From the NCBI RefSeq assembly GCF_008831285.2, contig NC_045147.1:15416854-15480853 (forward strand): a stretch of 64,000 nt of DNA. The letters run 5' to 3'. Below the pieces are notes generated by a model that saw only the letters and a program-made list of their open reading frames with translations, ran no database searches and was not told where the DNA came from. Numbering within the stretch: the stretch's first letter is position 1; each line of letters starts with the position of its first letter. This document shows positions 37,651 through 52,500 of this stretch, piece after piece. The DNA comes from Nymphaea colorata. Taxonomy: Eukaryota > Streptophyta > Magnoliopsida > Nymphaeales > Nymphaeaceae. The translations under genes were made by a program, and so were the position numbers.

Positions 37651-40600
37651 ACACTCAAAAGGATGTATAGTCCCTTCAGTAAAATCATGCATCCTGAACC
37701 GCTCCAGAATTTCAAAAGGCCTGCAGAATGTAAATCAATAGGAACATGGTGATTGATATGATTATAGAGAGCTTTCTCTTTCTATCTGTTCTCATTTTCT
37801 TTTTCTCGCGTAGCAGCTATGCAGAAATGGCTCACTTGCTCTGAAAGCATGAGAAATATGTGGATATATTTTGAGAAGGTATATAAATTTGTCATGTCTA
37901 ACCAGAATAAACAACACCAGCCAAGTACAACCATGTCAAAAGTAGAAAAGGTGGTTTTACTTAAAATGATACAATGATGTTAAACTATGTACAACTTCTT
38001 TAGCAAATGGGCCATGATGAAACATCTATAGTAATGCGTAGTGGTTCTGGTCCTTCATAATTTTTTTTTCTATATTATAGTTTTGGACATTTGCATCCAT
38101 CTGTAAAGTCATTACAATGGTCAAAGTGGCTGGATGACTCCCAAACAGCAAATGTGAATGATGAAATTATATCTTCGGTCTGGGCTAGCACATAAATTCT
38201 TCAGGAGCTGGTGTTCATTTATCTTTATCATTCGGGAGCTAAAGCTGCCTTGGACCCTCTCAGAATTGGCTGCTCATGTATAAGTTCCCAAAAGTGAACA
38301 AAAAAAATAACTGAGCAATTCACATACCAAGCAAGAGTGATGCCACGAAGAAAGACCCATATCACACGGTAATGCAAGCGACTGACAAAGACAGAAGGAA
38401 CAGGTGAGGAAGCAACAGCTTCCCAAATGACATAGAGAGAGTAAAAGGGAGCTTCACAGATCAAATCGAGAGCGAGAGCGAGTGAATTCATGGGGAGATA
38501 AAGGTCATGTATAACACCATAATTAGGAGCATCAGTGACTGATACCATCTTTTATAAGGGCGTATGCAGTGGTGACCCACATGGTTTCCACAAAAACCAC
38601 CTCTTTAGGTAGGTATTAGAAAAGCTGCATTGTGGGGCTTAACACCTTTCTCAACAGAATTATCTATGAATATCATGGCTTCTAAAAAACTAAAACAAAG
38701 CTTGCATTGTGGCCTCAACATGAAAACCACAAAACTATGCTCCAAAAATGGCAAAAAAATTGAAGAACTTACACTACTTTGAATAATAACGATTGTGGTC
38801 TTACAACTTAGAAGAACATAACGCAATTTAACTGCTAGGAAAATATTCAGAAAATGATGAATAAAAATGCTTCTTATTTACGTTACAGAAGAAAATTAAA
38901 AAATTGAAGTGCTATGCAAACGTTCATTAAATCAGCTAATGCTGTCACACCAAGGTAGTAAAATTTTCAATATTTCCCTCTCCATTTTTTTGCATTGCAT
39001 CATCATAGTAATTTGACATTTTTAAACTTCTATCATCCAACTGTAATATGTCCAGTGAATTCACAAAAACATTTTAACTTCTTTTTATCTACTTTCCAAA
39101 GAGGGTGGACTTAGTTAATCTACAACAATATGCAGTTGAGGTATCTGTAAGAGGTTTATGATTTGCCAATAACTTGTGCTTGACAAGACATATATTGTGG
39201 CTACTGCACTATTCTCATCTAATGACTTGGATAAGGCAAAAGAATCTTACGAGATAGGTTCACGACTGCGAGACATTTTGTGCTGATTGCTTTCCATAGC
39301 ACTTGATACATCAGCAGTTTCAGGACCAGCTGTTCCCCCTGCCACCACTGACGGCATCTGAGCACGAGGTGTCCACAACTGCACAAGTTCTATGAAAGTA
39401 ACTCCAACTGCTTCTAACCATAAATAACAATGAACAATGACAAAAGGAATCTTCCCTACTTACTTTGATTGTGTTGTCAATTCCACTAGTTGCAATAGCA
39501 CAATCAAATGGATGGCATTGAACACAATTAACAACTGAGAACAAAAATTGAAAAAAAAAAAAGCAATGAAGAAATATCTAAATATCCAACAGATCCATGA
39601 ATAAGAACTAAGAGCTCCAGTCAAGAATCTTTTAGTACCATTTTCATCACCAGCCAGCATTTTTATAAGTCGCCCTGTCCTTTTTTCCCAAATAAACCAT
39701 CTTCCATCATCACTCCCACTAGCCACATATTCACCTAACATACGTAATAGACAAAATAAACTAGGAATAGAATTTGATGGGAATTATGGCACAAATTTAT
39801 GAAGAAAAAAAAAAGCAGAGACATTAATCTATACACAGTACAAGAAAACATGAAACCCTTGACTTCATTCTAATATTAGAGAAACCATATGCCCAAAATA
39901 AAGAAAAGTCACCGAGCATGCAAAATCACCTTTGCAACCAAGAAAGCTGGCCTGTTTTATATCTGTTCCAACATTGCAATGGCCAACATATCTCTGTTTC
40001 ATATCAATCACGTCTTCTGGCTGCAGCAATTAAAGAGAGGAAGTATGATGTGCACGATCAAGAATAAGCATGTGCCTCTAAGTGTGTTCAGGTGTCTACA
40101 TATAATACAGAAGATGAGAAAACAAATAGACAATTAGGATAAACCGGTAAAACTAACTCTCATGTCTATCACCACCTAATTTTGACAAAAGATATTTCAG
40201 GCTTCAATTTGTGACATCAGTGTTGCAGACAAGAAATTCTCTCTTCCAAACCAAGCACCAAGAAACAAAAGAAGAGTTGTAAAATGGTACCTGAAATCTG
40301 CTTTCATTTTGAGATGATGATGATCCACATGAACCATTTGTCAAATTATTATATTTTTCTGAATCACCTCTTCGATGAAATCTTAGGTTTAAGCTTCCAC
40401 GCAGAATGCCTGATTCAATGTCACGACCTTCATCACCTGATATGGATGTCTCAAAATCCAATTCCATTTCATCATCATAATCAGAATCTTCTCTCTCAAA
40501 ACTTGGCGCATCTTGTGATGTGTCACTAGTCTCAACTTCTGACCGATAAAGCAATTCACTTAAGGATCTAGCTCTTCGCTCCTCCGGCTTCTTTTCATCC

Positions 40601-43600
40601 AACTCCTTGCTACTTTTTTCAGATTCAGCTGCATAAAAACTTGTTACAGTTTTAACTAAAAGAAGAGGATTGCATACACCAGATAGTGTTCAGAATCATA
40701 ATAATTATGATTAGCGGAAAATGTAGAAGCAATAACGCAAAATGTAACTTGATGCACTATATCTGCAATTTATTCCCTTGGACCAATTCCACATGTAACC
40801 AAACAAAGACATGTAATAGGCAAACTATTCAATTTGGTCCTCCAGCCAATTCATTCAAAGTCCCTGCACACATATTTGAGTAGTCTTTGTAAACATGATT
40901 TTACTTAAGTGTGTCACAAAATAAATCTCATAGTTGCATTATCTCCTTGTAAACACAATTTTATTTGAGTGTAACGTAAAATGAATTCTACAATTGCATT
41001 ATCGCAATTTTTTGTCTCACCACTCATCACCTCATAATAAATGTCTTTTTATCGCAAAACCAGGCCATAGAGTATCATTGTCGCATTTAATTTTTTCGAG
41101 TGCTTGTCACGTTTATGTAACACAATTTTACAATAGTGTATCGTAAAACAAATCCTACAGTTGCATTATCATATGAATTTTGTGCTTATCGCGTCCTTGT
41201 AAACATGACTTCATTTGTGTGTAGCTTGAAATTAATCTGGCAATTGTGCTATCGCAATCTATTTTGTCTGACAGCTTATCGGCTTATAGTAAGTGCTATT
41301 TTATCGTAAAACCAGTCCAAATTGTGTCGTTCTAGCATTTAATTTTTTTGAGATCTTATCATGTCCTTGTATACATGATTTTACTTGAGTGTATCATAAA
41401 ACAAATCATGTAATTGTGTTATCACAATCTATTTTGTGCAACTGCTTATTGTCTCTTAGTAGTTTTTTATCGTAAAACTAATCCATATAGTGTCGTCATC
41501 ATTTTCAAGGTGCTCATCGCGTCCTTGTAAACACGATTTTACTTGAGCGTATTGTAAACCAAATCGTACAGTAGCATTACCATGATTTGTTTTGTCCCAC
41601 TATATGTCACCTTGGAGTAAATGCCATTTTATCTTAAAACGAGACCATATAGTCTTGTTGAATAATTGATTTTGGTGAGTGCTTACCGCAGCCTTGTATA
41701 CATGATTTTATTTTAATGTACTGTAAAACAAACTTCAATACCTAGATAAAACCTCACTAAGATCATTAAGATTTCATAGAAAACAAATGGGATTCGTTTT
41801 GTGAGACATTTAACCCTAGATTTAGCTCTTGCCTTCTTTCTGTCCATTCTAATTTTGAATCCTCTACTTATAGAGACTCAGAGAGGTTAAGAAATTTGAT
41901 TTCATGAGTTAAAGCAATGAGGGAGAATGTAGTCAATGTTTACCATATAACTAAAAGTTTTCTACTTCTTTGGTTCCTACTATATAACCATTTCTGAAGT
42001 ATCAAACTGAAGCAAGTCACAAGGCAGTTTAGGCTTTTCGGGGTGGGTCCCGGACTTGTGATCCATTGTGGATCATAGGATAGATTTATCTCTTGTGTTT
42101 TTGAGTTTGGATCTTTTGTTTTTAGATCCAAGATCCATTTCGGATTTAGGTTTTAGCCTCTTTAAAAGGGCTCTTAATTCTATTTTATGGCTAATGACTG
42201 ATGAAGAAAAGCCCAATTTATCTTTGTTATTGAATTCCTTTGTGGTTCCTGCATTTTCTCGCTTTGTTTGTGTTCTTTGGTGCCCTTTCCAGAACTCTAA
42301 TCACTGTGTCATCATGTCAATTTAGGGCTGGGTCATTGCAGATAATACCATGGGTACAATTATAATAAAAGATACAAACATAAACAAGCTTATACAAATC
42401 AAGCGGAAAAGAAGACCCTATACTACTACACAGCTTGTTTACAACATGAATGAACATGAAGCTCACCTCATTTAGTTAACTAGACAATCATGAGCTTATT
42501 ATCAACCAAACGAAGACAAGCAATGAACTGCTCACTTTGTTTACCAGCACCACCATTCACCAAACTATCAGAAACTTGAATTTCATTGTTCAAAAAAGAT
42601 ATGCAGATGTAAATGGAGTATAGAAAAGAAGTAAAGAACAAATCAATCTGAGAAGGACAGAAGAACATATTAATGCATTAGCACAATGCAACAGCAAAAA
42701 CAGGATGATTGGTACACCATTCAACAATACCAACCAATATGCTTAATGTTCAAATATCAACGCACCAGGTGAGTCTTATTTAAAGGTATACACAACCCAA
42801 AATGGAAACCACTCCAACCTGCAGAAATATTTTCTCTTAAGATGCCAACTAGTTTGTTCACTTTAGCATTTGACGGAGCCAGTGATTGAGCAACTGTTGC
42901 ATACTCCAGAGCATCTTTATATTTTCCTAGCTACAAGTGAGAAGCACAAATACCAGAATCACGTAATCAGATAACAACAAACGATTCTATTACTAAGAAG
43001 CACATGAAGGACACACCTACGAAAAATTGCCTGTGGCAAAATTTTTAAGAACACCTCAAATGAAGCAACTAGAAACTATGTCAAAAATCCTGATGAAAGA
43101 AATATGGATAACCTGAGAAAGAGCTTCAGCCATATGGCAGTGCGCGTTCAATGATGAAGTATTAATAGCCCACGCCTTCTTGCAATCCCTTATGGCCATA
43201 TGAACATCGTTCTTCCACTGCCTCTGAGTTAGGAAAGCAGAGTTCAGGTAAGCATCATGACAATAAAAAAGTAAACATAAGCATGGATAATAACCAGAAC
43301 CTTGAGAAGCAATGCTGCTCGAGTACACAAAAACTCATGCCTCAGAGCATCTTCTACATAATAGCCTTTACCATCCAATACTTCTGAACATGCTTCAATT
43401 GCATAAAGATAATCAGACTCCTCCTCCAAGCATTTTCTAGCATATTGAAGTAATTTGTCGCATTTATGAGCCTAGAAAACATGAGGATAGGGTTAACAGT
43501 TAATACTATAGCAAGAGATTTTGAACATAAAATTCAAGAATGATACACTGCAAACAGATCTGAAAATTTACCATACTAGAAGTCTCCCAACTCTTCTTGG

Positions 43601-46600
43601 TCTCACAAGGCATGGTTTGCGCTGCAGGGATATGTGCTTTATCCACATTGGAGACTGAATCGAATATCATCTGCTTTGAAACATCTGTAGCTCTATATCT
43701 CATGTCGCAGTCACCACCTAAAACATTACAGATTAATCCTCAATAGAACACATAGACACAGAAAAAATGGTGGATGAACCCAAATCTAACTAATAAATAG
43801 TTGAGAAACTACATGGTTTGACAAATCCGTTGAAACCAGAATTTGGTTATGAGAGTACACTTATAGTGTCAACGATGATGAAGTGCCTTAACTGAAGTAT
43901 CATTAGAAGCAGGCTTTTGAGCTAAAGCCTTGGATGTATCAACATGTTTCCCACGTATTGAGGTCCTTATTTCATCTTTGGCATTCAGTTTTTGTATGGT
44001 GATAAATAATGTTTGGTTTTAAAAAATTAGAGATGCTGGCTTGCAAAATCATTGATTTCCAAAGTAGAGAAACCACAACTGAGTAGCAGTGAAAGAGAAG
44101 CCTATGATGATAGTTTGATAGGAAAGAAACTCCTGGCAAAGTTAATTTATCTCCATCAGGCTACCGTTAGGCTAAACACAAGTTATTTGGTAACATTAAG
44201 CAGACACATGCATGCAGCCAGCCTGTATCACAGATTCACATGTATAGCCTAATGAATGTACATAAACAACTTGAGGGGTTAGATTGTTAGCTTGTAAGTT
44301 GATTTTATAAATGTGTGTGTGTGTGTGTGTATATGTATATATGCCTGTGTATGGTTGCATGTGCATCCACAATATACATGAGTACTTAATGTAACTAACA
44401 TATACATATGCATGTTATCTTGTGCTTGTATCTATTATTTGTCTTTTCCATTTTTCACTTTTTCTACTTTTGGGCCACTTTTTGGTCAAAGGAGGTTTAC
44501 TGCAAGACCCATGACCATGAGCGAGTGATTAACAAGTTCGTGGGGCCTATACTGATATCCACTCCTTGAGCTACAAATAGTTTTTTTCACCCGTGTAATT
44601 TTCACTTTTTGAGACTTGTTTATCTTACTCTTTGATATCTCTCCAAACATGTTCTTAGAACCTGAGATCTCCTCAGTGTCTTATATCTTTCTTTAGAAGG
44701 AACCACCATCTCACATGGCCGACTTGCTAAAGATACACGTGATTTTGAGAAGCTTCCAACTGATCATATCCCTCCTCCCCAACAAGATCATGTTTGCCCT
44801 TGCCTAGCTCTATCTTACGAAGAGGAGCTTGTTACAACTTTTTCTCCTCTCCAGTAACTAAATTGCATACAACCAAAAGAACATTTTTCACCTTCATCAT
44901 TTTGTCAGATATAATCAGTTCTTCACTCAATCAGTGAATGATAAATCACCACATTTCTGGAATTTAATGTGGAGATAACATACCAGGGTTTACATCCATT
45001 AGGTAAACGTGTTCACCACTGTAGCTAAGAAGTACTTCTTCTCCATTTGGACTAAAAGTAACATGAGTGAGATGCAAACTTGGCCGCCCCTGAAATTTAA
45101 GGGAAAAAAGATACCATAACTATTATGCAAATTACATAGCTTAAAATAATTAATAAAAGAAACATCATATAACTTGAAAGTTTGAACAGAAAAAGAAAAG
45201 GCCTTTATCCTAAAATAACAACACACAAGTTGCCAAAAGTAAAGAAACTTAAAGAGCAGCAACTACTTCAGAAAAATATTAAAATAGAAGAGCATAATAC
45301 AAATAGTGATACATTTGAAAGAACTAAGAGGTATAAGCATCTTCGATGATGTAGCTAGCAGTTACGCCCGTTTCTTGATACAATATCATCAGTCATGGAC
45401 AACCAACCCGCATTTACGCCTTGGCGCATTTGCAACGCTTTCTTGTGCTCAAAGTAGGTCCACATTAAATATAGGCAAATACTACATAATAAATGCTTGA
45501 CTGACTATGAAAATTTCGTGGATCTAATATAATTTTCCATTTTGTGAAGCTGCTAAACAATGTGTCCTTATTTTGACAAGAAAAGTGTTATTGCCATGAA
45601 CACGTCATCATGGGAAACAAAAAAACAAACAGTAGCATTAATAACTGGGTTGTGAGAAAAGGTTCACCCCGGATTTAGTAACCATGAACACCCAGTACAA
45701 TGTTTCCATTAGCCTCTCATGTTATTCCAAAATGTTTTTTCAGAACAAGTTATTAATGATTCTCTCACGAGAGCATAACATCTTCACAGAAATTGAAGAG
45801 TAATTGATGTTATTGCCAATTTATATTTCCCATGCACTAGGGGCATACATCAATGGTACTTCTACTTGTTCTGATCATGCACCAGTTAATGATAGTAATG
45901 CACTTTCTACAAGTATAACTTTGAAAGGTTAAAAAATTTCATGAACCTGAGCATATTAGGCCAATGTGCCTAAAACAAGAGAGAGGAAAAAATTTCTCAT
46001 GTCAGATCATCCCAAGAGTTAATGGAAAAGTCAACAGAACTGGTTCTGTGTATCATATGCAACTAGCATACGTTCCCTGACCTCTCCAAAGGGACATGGC
46101 TAGAGGTATTGGCAAGTTAAGCTACTCAGTCAAAACTGCAAACGAAAGTCCAGCCACTCAATAATGCAAAATTTGGTATCTAGTGGAGACCACAATTCAA
46201 AAGTATGTCACAAATCAAAAAAGAAGATATCAAAATGAAAAAATTTATTCAAAGAGAAAACCTAATGGTGAATACAACAGAAACAAGATAGACATTAAGA
46301 AGCAAAAAAAAAGTCATCAATAATTAAAATGGCACATATGATTATAAAGTCATAGCCTTGGGAAGAAAATCTTGCACATCAAAGCCTCAAAATAGATGAT
46401 AGTTTAACAACTAACATGATCAGAAAGATGAACAGGACAGAAATAATTCACACAAGGAGGTGGTTTCAGCCGCTTTTCAGAAGAACTCAATGGTGGAAGC
46501 ATCCTCCTGTCGTAAAGACGACCAAATGCATCACTGGAAAATAGATGAAAGAGCAAAGTGCATAAACGTCAGCAAACAAAAATACAAAGGCAACACTAAT

Positions 46601-49543
46601 ATCTGCACAAGTTCATGCCAATAGAACAAAGTTACCTTCCACCAATGAGAAGTTGATGTGGTCGAGTGGGACTAATATCACAAGACTTTAAACCTAGGCA
46701 GTGTCTAGGGTTGTCAGCCAGAGAGCGTTTTGCACCTGAACGAAGGTCAAGCTTCCATAAGCAAGACCGAGATAAATAAGAAAACAAGTCAGTTTAATCC
46801 ATCACAAAGAGGAAAAAATAAGAGAACAAAGAAAATATGAAACCATGATACAAAGGTGATGTAATCAACAGGTCGTTTGCATGTGCGCTAAATGCAGATA
46901 GTCATGGAACTTGGCACACACCCGTAGGTCTCAAGAATAAGCCTTTGTACTTAATGATAAGAGAAAATTTAAAATCAGCAATACTGAACTCCCATCATTT
47001 TCCCACATGAGAAACTGATGCAATGGCTGAATCCACACTACCACAGAGAGTTGACACTTAAATATCCTGTGTTGACATGACCAAGTATTGTCCCATGCTA
47101 AGAAAGGCTTCTGCCAATTATCTTTATCCAAATAAAGGCCTGACGTCATGTTTTGCTAAAATTTGCCACATAAAGTACAATCATGCTGCCACATATGCAA
47201 GGATGAAAGAGAATAGAAAAAAAGTAGAAGGCAAGCATGTGTGCAGGCGTGAGAGAGTGAGAGAGAGAGAGAGAGCCAACCAGGATTTGGTGCCATCAAA
47301 TTGCACAATTTCAGAGCAATTACATTTCAAAAACTAAATCTTGATTGTTAAAAAAATTTCCAAATATTGAACATTTGAAAAATTAAACTCTTATGTTGCC
47401 TTCCAAATTCCAATTGTACAGATGTTACTGACACACACACATATATATATGCTTTCTTTTATTTTTTATTTTACTTTCCATTTTGTTCAGTTATGTAAAT
47501 GACAAGCTAAGCTACCAAAACAGTTAGTTCTTTTTTCCAGAGCGCTTGATGCACTTAATCATTGGACTCTCAGAGCTTTTTGCTGTCCCTTCATGAGACA
47601 CACAATTTTATTACGTCTTCCGAAAAGAAAAGTTTGTGTGAATCTAATACGGTTTCAGAGCTCAATTTTTCACATTTCAAAGTCCTCGAAACTTCAGTTT
47701 TCGATGTTATTTTCTTCTTGAAGCTTCTTGCGTCCACTTTAACTTCTTCCTTTTTCCATTATCATCTCCATGAAATTTCACTTTAATCACCACAGAGAAG
47801 GACTTCATTACCATTATCACAACAAACTAATTTTCACTCATGTGTAACATGAGGGTCTAACATAGCAATATATTGATGAAAGAGGTCTTTGGAGACTCAT
47901 TGATGGAATGGAGATTAAACCCCAATTAGTGCTTACTGAAGCAGATGGAAATGCCATTAAGAATCTAAGTTCAAGGATGCCAAGAAGGACAAACCTATAT
48001 TGCAATATGAAAAGAAGTCAAAAGAATGGAACATCAGCAACTATAAGTCATGCCATAACTAGCACAATGACTATAAGTGCAAGTCTTGCCAAATTTAGAT
48101 TCACAAATGAAGCCTGAGCATACTTAAGGCGATCAGAATCATGAAGATTAGGGTAACCTCATCAACAGGCTACAAAGTGATCAGTTTGTGAATATCTCTG
48201 GTCTATAACACAACTATGAGAAGAACTTGCTTTCTATCATAGCCCATCCGGTATGTGCCTGAGATGTACTTAGTAAACATAACTACAAGAGAGCATTTTT
48301 ACAAGTCCATTATAGGGTTAAGGTCTGAGCTTGTTCAAGTAATGACCTCCATACCGTAGGTTATCCAATCCAAAAAGCCTTTATGGAAACCACCATGAAA
48401 GAAAATAGGAACTTACTTTGAAAAATAAAAGGAAAGTGTATTGGCCATCTGAAAGCTTGAACCTGGCATCAAAGGATATAGACCCTCCTACCCCTCTAAA
48501 GACTGGCCTCTCAACTGGCCAACTCAGTAGGTGGACTCATAATGGTCAAAAACCCATTGTGACTTGTCTAACACTCATTCGACTCGGCTGAGTCATGAAT
48601 CATTCAGGATATGAGCATGTATACTTTCTTGCAAAACAACCATCACCTAAGAATTTAAGGTGGCAGTTTTTGTAAAAACTAAGGGCCAGTTTGATGCCTT
48701 GGAAATATAGAAACAGAAAAAAGTTTCCATAAATTTATTTCTGAAATTGGTGAATTGGAAACAAAATCCGTATCTCCAAAACCTCTTTGTGTTTGTTAAA
48801 CTTGGATTTATATTGTTGGAAACAAATTTCAACGTTTGATGGCTAAAAGTTGGAACCGGTGGAAATTAAATTTGTTTTGAATTTTTCTTAATATTATTAA
48901 GTGTATAGGTAATTTTTATAAAGGATCCGTCACATTTTGAAGTTTTTCATTTTACGAAGGGTTCGAGCTTTCCTTTTCTGCCTTTCTTTTCTCTCTCCTC
49001 TCCGCTGTTCTCTCTTCTTCACCGGGACAAGAAAACCAGACCGGCGACATGCGGGCGGCAGCCAACGATCGGAGCTTGGCGAAGTTGCTGGCGTTGCATG
49101 GAGAAAACCCAAACCATTTGCAGGTGGATTCAATGTTTTCTTTTTTGATATTTTGTCTTCTTCTTCTCTTTTCATATGTCTCTATACCGGCGAAATCAGA
49201 CCGGTGATGGATCGGATGTCTCTCCTTTTGTCAATCTCTCACTCTCTCCTCACTAGGGGGGTTGCTCTGAACCCTTTGCAGAGAGAGGGTTTCAGTTCTG
49301 TACATCTGCATAGAGGGTTTTAGAGAGCTCTGAAACCCTCTATGCACAGGCGGAGGGTTTCGCTCTTTGAAATCCTCATTTAGAGGCAGTTCTGAAACCC
49401 TTTATGACGCTGGTTTCAGGAAACCACCCTCTCCTTCTGTGTTCACCATGATGTCTCTCTCCCCCATGCAGAATGTTTTAGAGAAACCCTCTGCGGGTAA
49501 ACCCTCAAGACAGAGGGTTTCTTCTGAAACCCAGTCTCAAAGA

Positions 49544-49574
<31 letters not shown>

Positions 49575-52500
49575 GCTCTGTCTGCAGAATACATCGCCCG
49601 CAGCCATCGCGCGTGACGAAGCTTCAAGCAGCCTCGTAGCCATCGCGAGTGACCAAGTTTTCAGGCGAGAAACTGGACAATGCCCTAACGGGCATTTTTT
49701 TCATCCCTTGCTTGATGGGGAGGAATTTTTTTTGAAAAATTGAATTTTTTTGGTTCAGCTACACTGCATTTCCAAGGCATTTAACGTGCCCTAAGCATTC
49801 ACATTCTCTTTACAATGGCAGTTTTGTAAAACATGATCATCAATAGGTTCTTTTAACTGAAAATTAGTTTTAAAGTAGAGAAATCCTTATCCTGCTGAAA
49901 TCTCGTTCCCTTCTGTCCATGCACTCGCACAGGGATCCCAGAATAACCTTGCCAGGGTTTCTCTGATTTCGTTCCCACCCCATCCTTATTTTTTTTTTAC
50001 TTTTTTAGTTTTCTGATGTTGATTCTATGTTTTCCATTTCTTTCCTTCTTTCTTTTTTACTGCCTTTGGATTTCATCTCTTCCGTCTATCTATCTACCTA
50101 TATATATATATATATGTGTTCGTTACATTTTAATTTTGTTTCTGACTACAACTGAGAAAATGTGACAGTAAAAGATCTTGTGTTCCCAGAGAGAAACTGG
50201 AAATGCAAGACTACAAGCTTTCTCTCTCTCTCTCTCTGCACATTTTACCAAGCTGTCCAAAATATAAAGGAGAAGATGGGACAGTTGCTAAGAGAGATCC
50301 TTCACGTGAGGTACTAAAGGAAGAACCCAACATGAACTAGAATTCTTCCTCTCAAATGCTGGAGCAAACACATTCCTTTGTCGTTCTTTTCCTTTCTTTG
50401 AAGCTTGAAGCATAATGAGGCACAAGCATCACGTGGCCTTATCTTTGGAAAGTGACTTCCTAATCTTCCATCTCTATAAATAAGATAAATGAAAATTCTG
50501 GCTATAGAAATCATTGACTAAAGGCGAACCCCATCCATCACTATGTGTATGGTTTCCATTCTCAAAATTTACTACTTTTCCTCAAGGGCTCAAACCAACA
50601 AAAAATAGATAACATACATCAATGCAATAGATAGCATTAGTCCCAACAGGTTCATCAATCAATACAGCCCAAATAGAATATAAAGAAGACTTCTAATGGT
50701 GGATTATAGCTACTACATAAGGAGCTGTTAAAAATAATCTGAAATTAAGGAGAAAATCCAAAACAAGTTTTTGTTTATCTCCCAACAAATGCCAAAATTT
50801 ACCTTGAAACTTGACAGATTCTAAAACCATTTTAACAACACTGAAAATCAAATTTAGAAACTTACCTTTTTTGATCAGGCACCAGCCTCTGTGATAACAC
50901 CCTACAGAAGCAGTGACTTGAGGCAGTCGCTGCTGTGACACCATGTCCAAAAGCCAAATCACCATAAAGCAAACTGAGTGCTGGTCTTTTAGAGGATGAA
51001 TTGGGAAGCAAGGTGAAGAAATAAGAAGGAAGAGGCGAAGAGAGAGACTGTGAAAAACATACTCCCCTTATGATCCCAAAAAGTACACAAAAAATAGGCA
51101 TAGACAAAATTTCTCTTAATAGGAGAAAGATACTTAACCTAGCAAAAAGTTTAAAGAGACATTTGCACCCCTCACAGAATGGTACAACCCAAGACAAAAG
51201 CCAAACATGCAACCACCTTGACCAACGGAGAGGAGTCCAAACTTCATTATGTTATTATAAGAGTACAAAATGACACAAAGAATCATACTTGTATGCAAGT
51301 CATCAACGATCAAAATTGAGAAAATATGTTTGTAAACAAGTGCAATGACGTATATAAAATTATAAATAGCTTGGATGTATTTATGATGCATGAAACATAA
51401 TGCCTATAACATTGATGCTTTCATTTCTTTTTTCTCCCCTTTCAGGTCTCCCAGCTGGTCTGCTAGTCACTGGAGCTTCAAAAGGCTAATTCTCTGCTTC
51501 AAAGTATATATTGGACCTGAACCCCATTGCATTTAGCATGAATATTTTATGCACTTTGAGTGTCGATTTCACTTATTGCCTCCAATGGGTGAATTTAAAT
51601 CCATTTTGTGCCAGTCCTAGGTGACTAGGGTCCTTGTGTGTGCCCTGTTTGAAACAAGGCATTGTTTCTGCATACTGAAACACACCAACCATCAACTCCC
51701 CTTATGTTTGGTGTATCCTACTATGTTGCACTCTCTACTAAAGTGGTACAAAGCAGAAAACTCAAAATCGCGAAGTAATGCAACTGCTACATTCACAATT
51801 AATCTAAACATATAGCTTTCGAGTCTGTATGGAGATGACTGATTGCAAGCAGCATCATAACTTATACCAGAATATTACGGCATTCCTGATGAGAAGATCC
51901 AGCTGGTGGACAAGAAACACCTTCTCGAAAATCATGCTGTCTCAATGTGCCGTCTTCACTGGCACTCCACACTACATTAGGGTTTCCATCTTCAACCTGC
52001 CATGGACACAGTAAGGCCACCACAAGAGACCAATACCAATAAAATAGATGCAAGACCAAGCAATTAAAAGCTTTCTCTTCATTGACATTTGACAGACATC
52101 TCTGACTACCAAATAACATTAATAACTTTTCACCTTTTTAGATACATAAATTCTTTAGGTTCCAACATCCCAAACAATTGTTGAATTGTCTGCAGAATGT
52201 TAGGCAAGCAAGAATAGCAACTTATCTCTAAACTGGCAGCCATTTAAGGGACCCACCATTTTAAAATGACACTAATCTGCATTATAGAAAATGAAATAAC
52301 TGAACAAAGGCATGCACAAATTAGCAACACATTGAGGAAGCCATGAGAAGAGCATCGTACAGCTAACTTTTTCACCCTCCTTGAGTGACAACGAAATAGT
52401 GCTGACGGTTCACAAGTGTTTAGACTGCTTCCACTTAAGCGAGACACACGAAACAGACGAACCTGAAAAGGTATCAGTAAAAAGATTTTCCAATAGATAC

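Larger units (their letters stand above)
48683..49791. mobile_element. PIF/Harbinger-like non-autonomous element, ASG2 intron 6
   Basis: Left end: CTAA|GGGCCAGTTTGATGCC. Right end: GGCATTTAACGTGCCC|TAAG. The inverted ends (GGGCCAGTTTGATGCCTTGG and GGGCACGTTAAATGCCTTGG) match at 16 of 20 positions, continuing with GAAAT in both. TAA flanks each side (48680-48682 and 49792-49794), the 3-bp TTA/TAA target duplication typical of PIF/Harbinger. The 1109-bp inside has no transposase. Its middle (48960-49660) is GC-richer than the intron, and carries repeated AGAGGGTTTC/GAAACCCTCT motifs and a CT microsatellite, so it may be captured host sequence. Confidence 0.8.

Noticed and set aside
38228-38548. 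106-codon minus-strand frame in ASG2 intron 18
   Set aside because: It does not join in frame to exon 18 or 19, which fit each other directly (codon TC|G), and no orthologue segment is expected there.
46416-46533. A shorter form of ASG2 exon 8 ending at 46452 (donor GTGAAT)
   Set aside because: Reading on to the GTTAGT donor at 46415 adds 12 residues (VNYFCPVHLSDH) that match the conserved ASG2 sequence before the next exon, so the longer exon was chosen.
48937-49323. 128-codon plus-strand open frame inside ASG2 intron 6
   Set aside because: It lies within the Harbinger-like element, has no transposase or other domain, and is partly composed of repeated AGAGGGTTT motifs.
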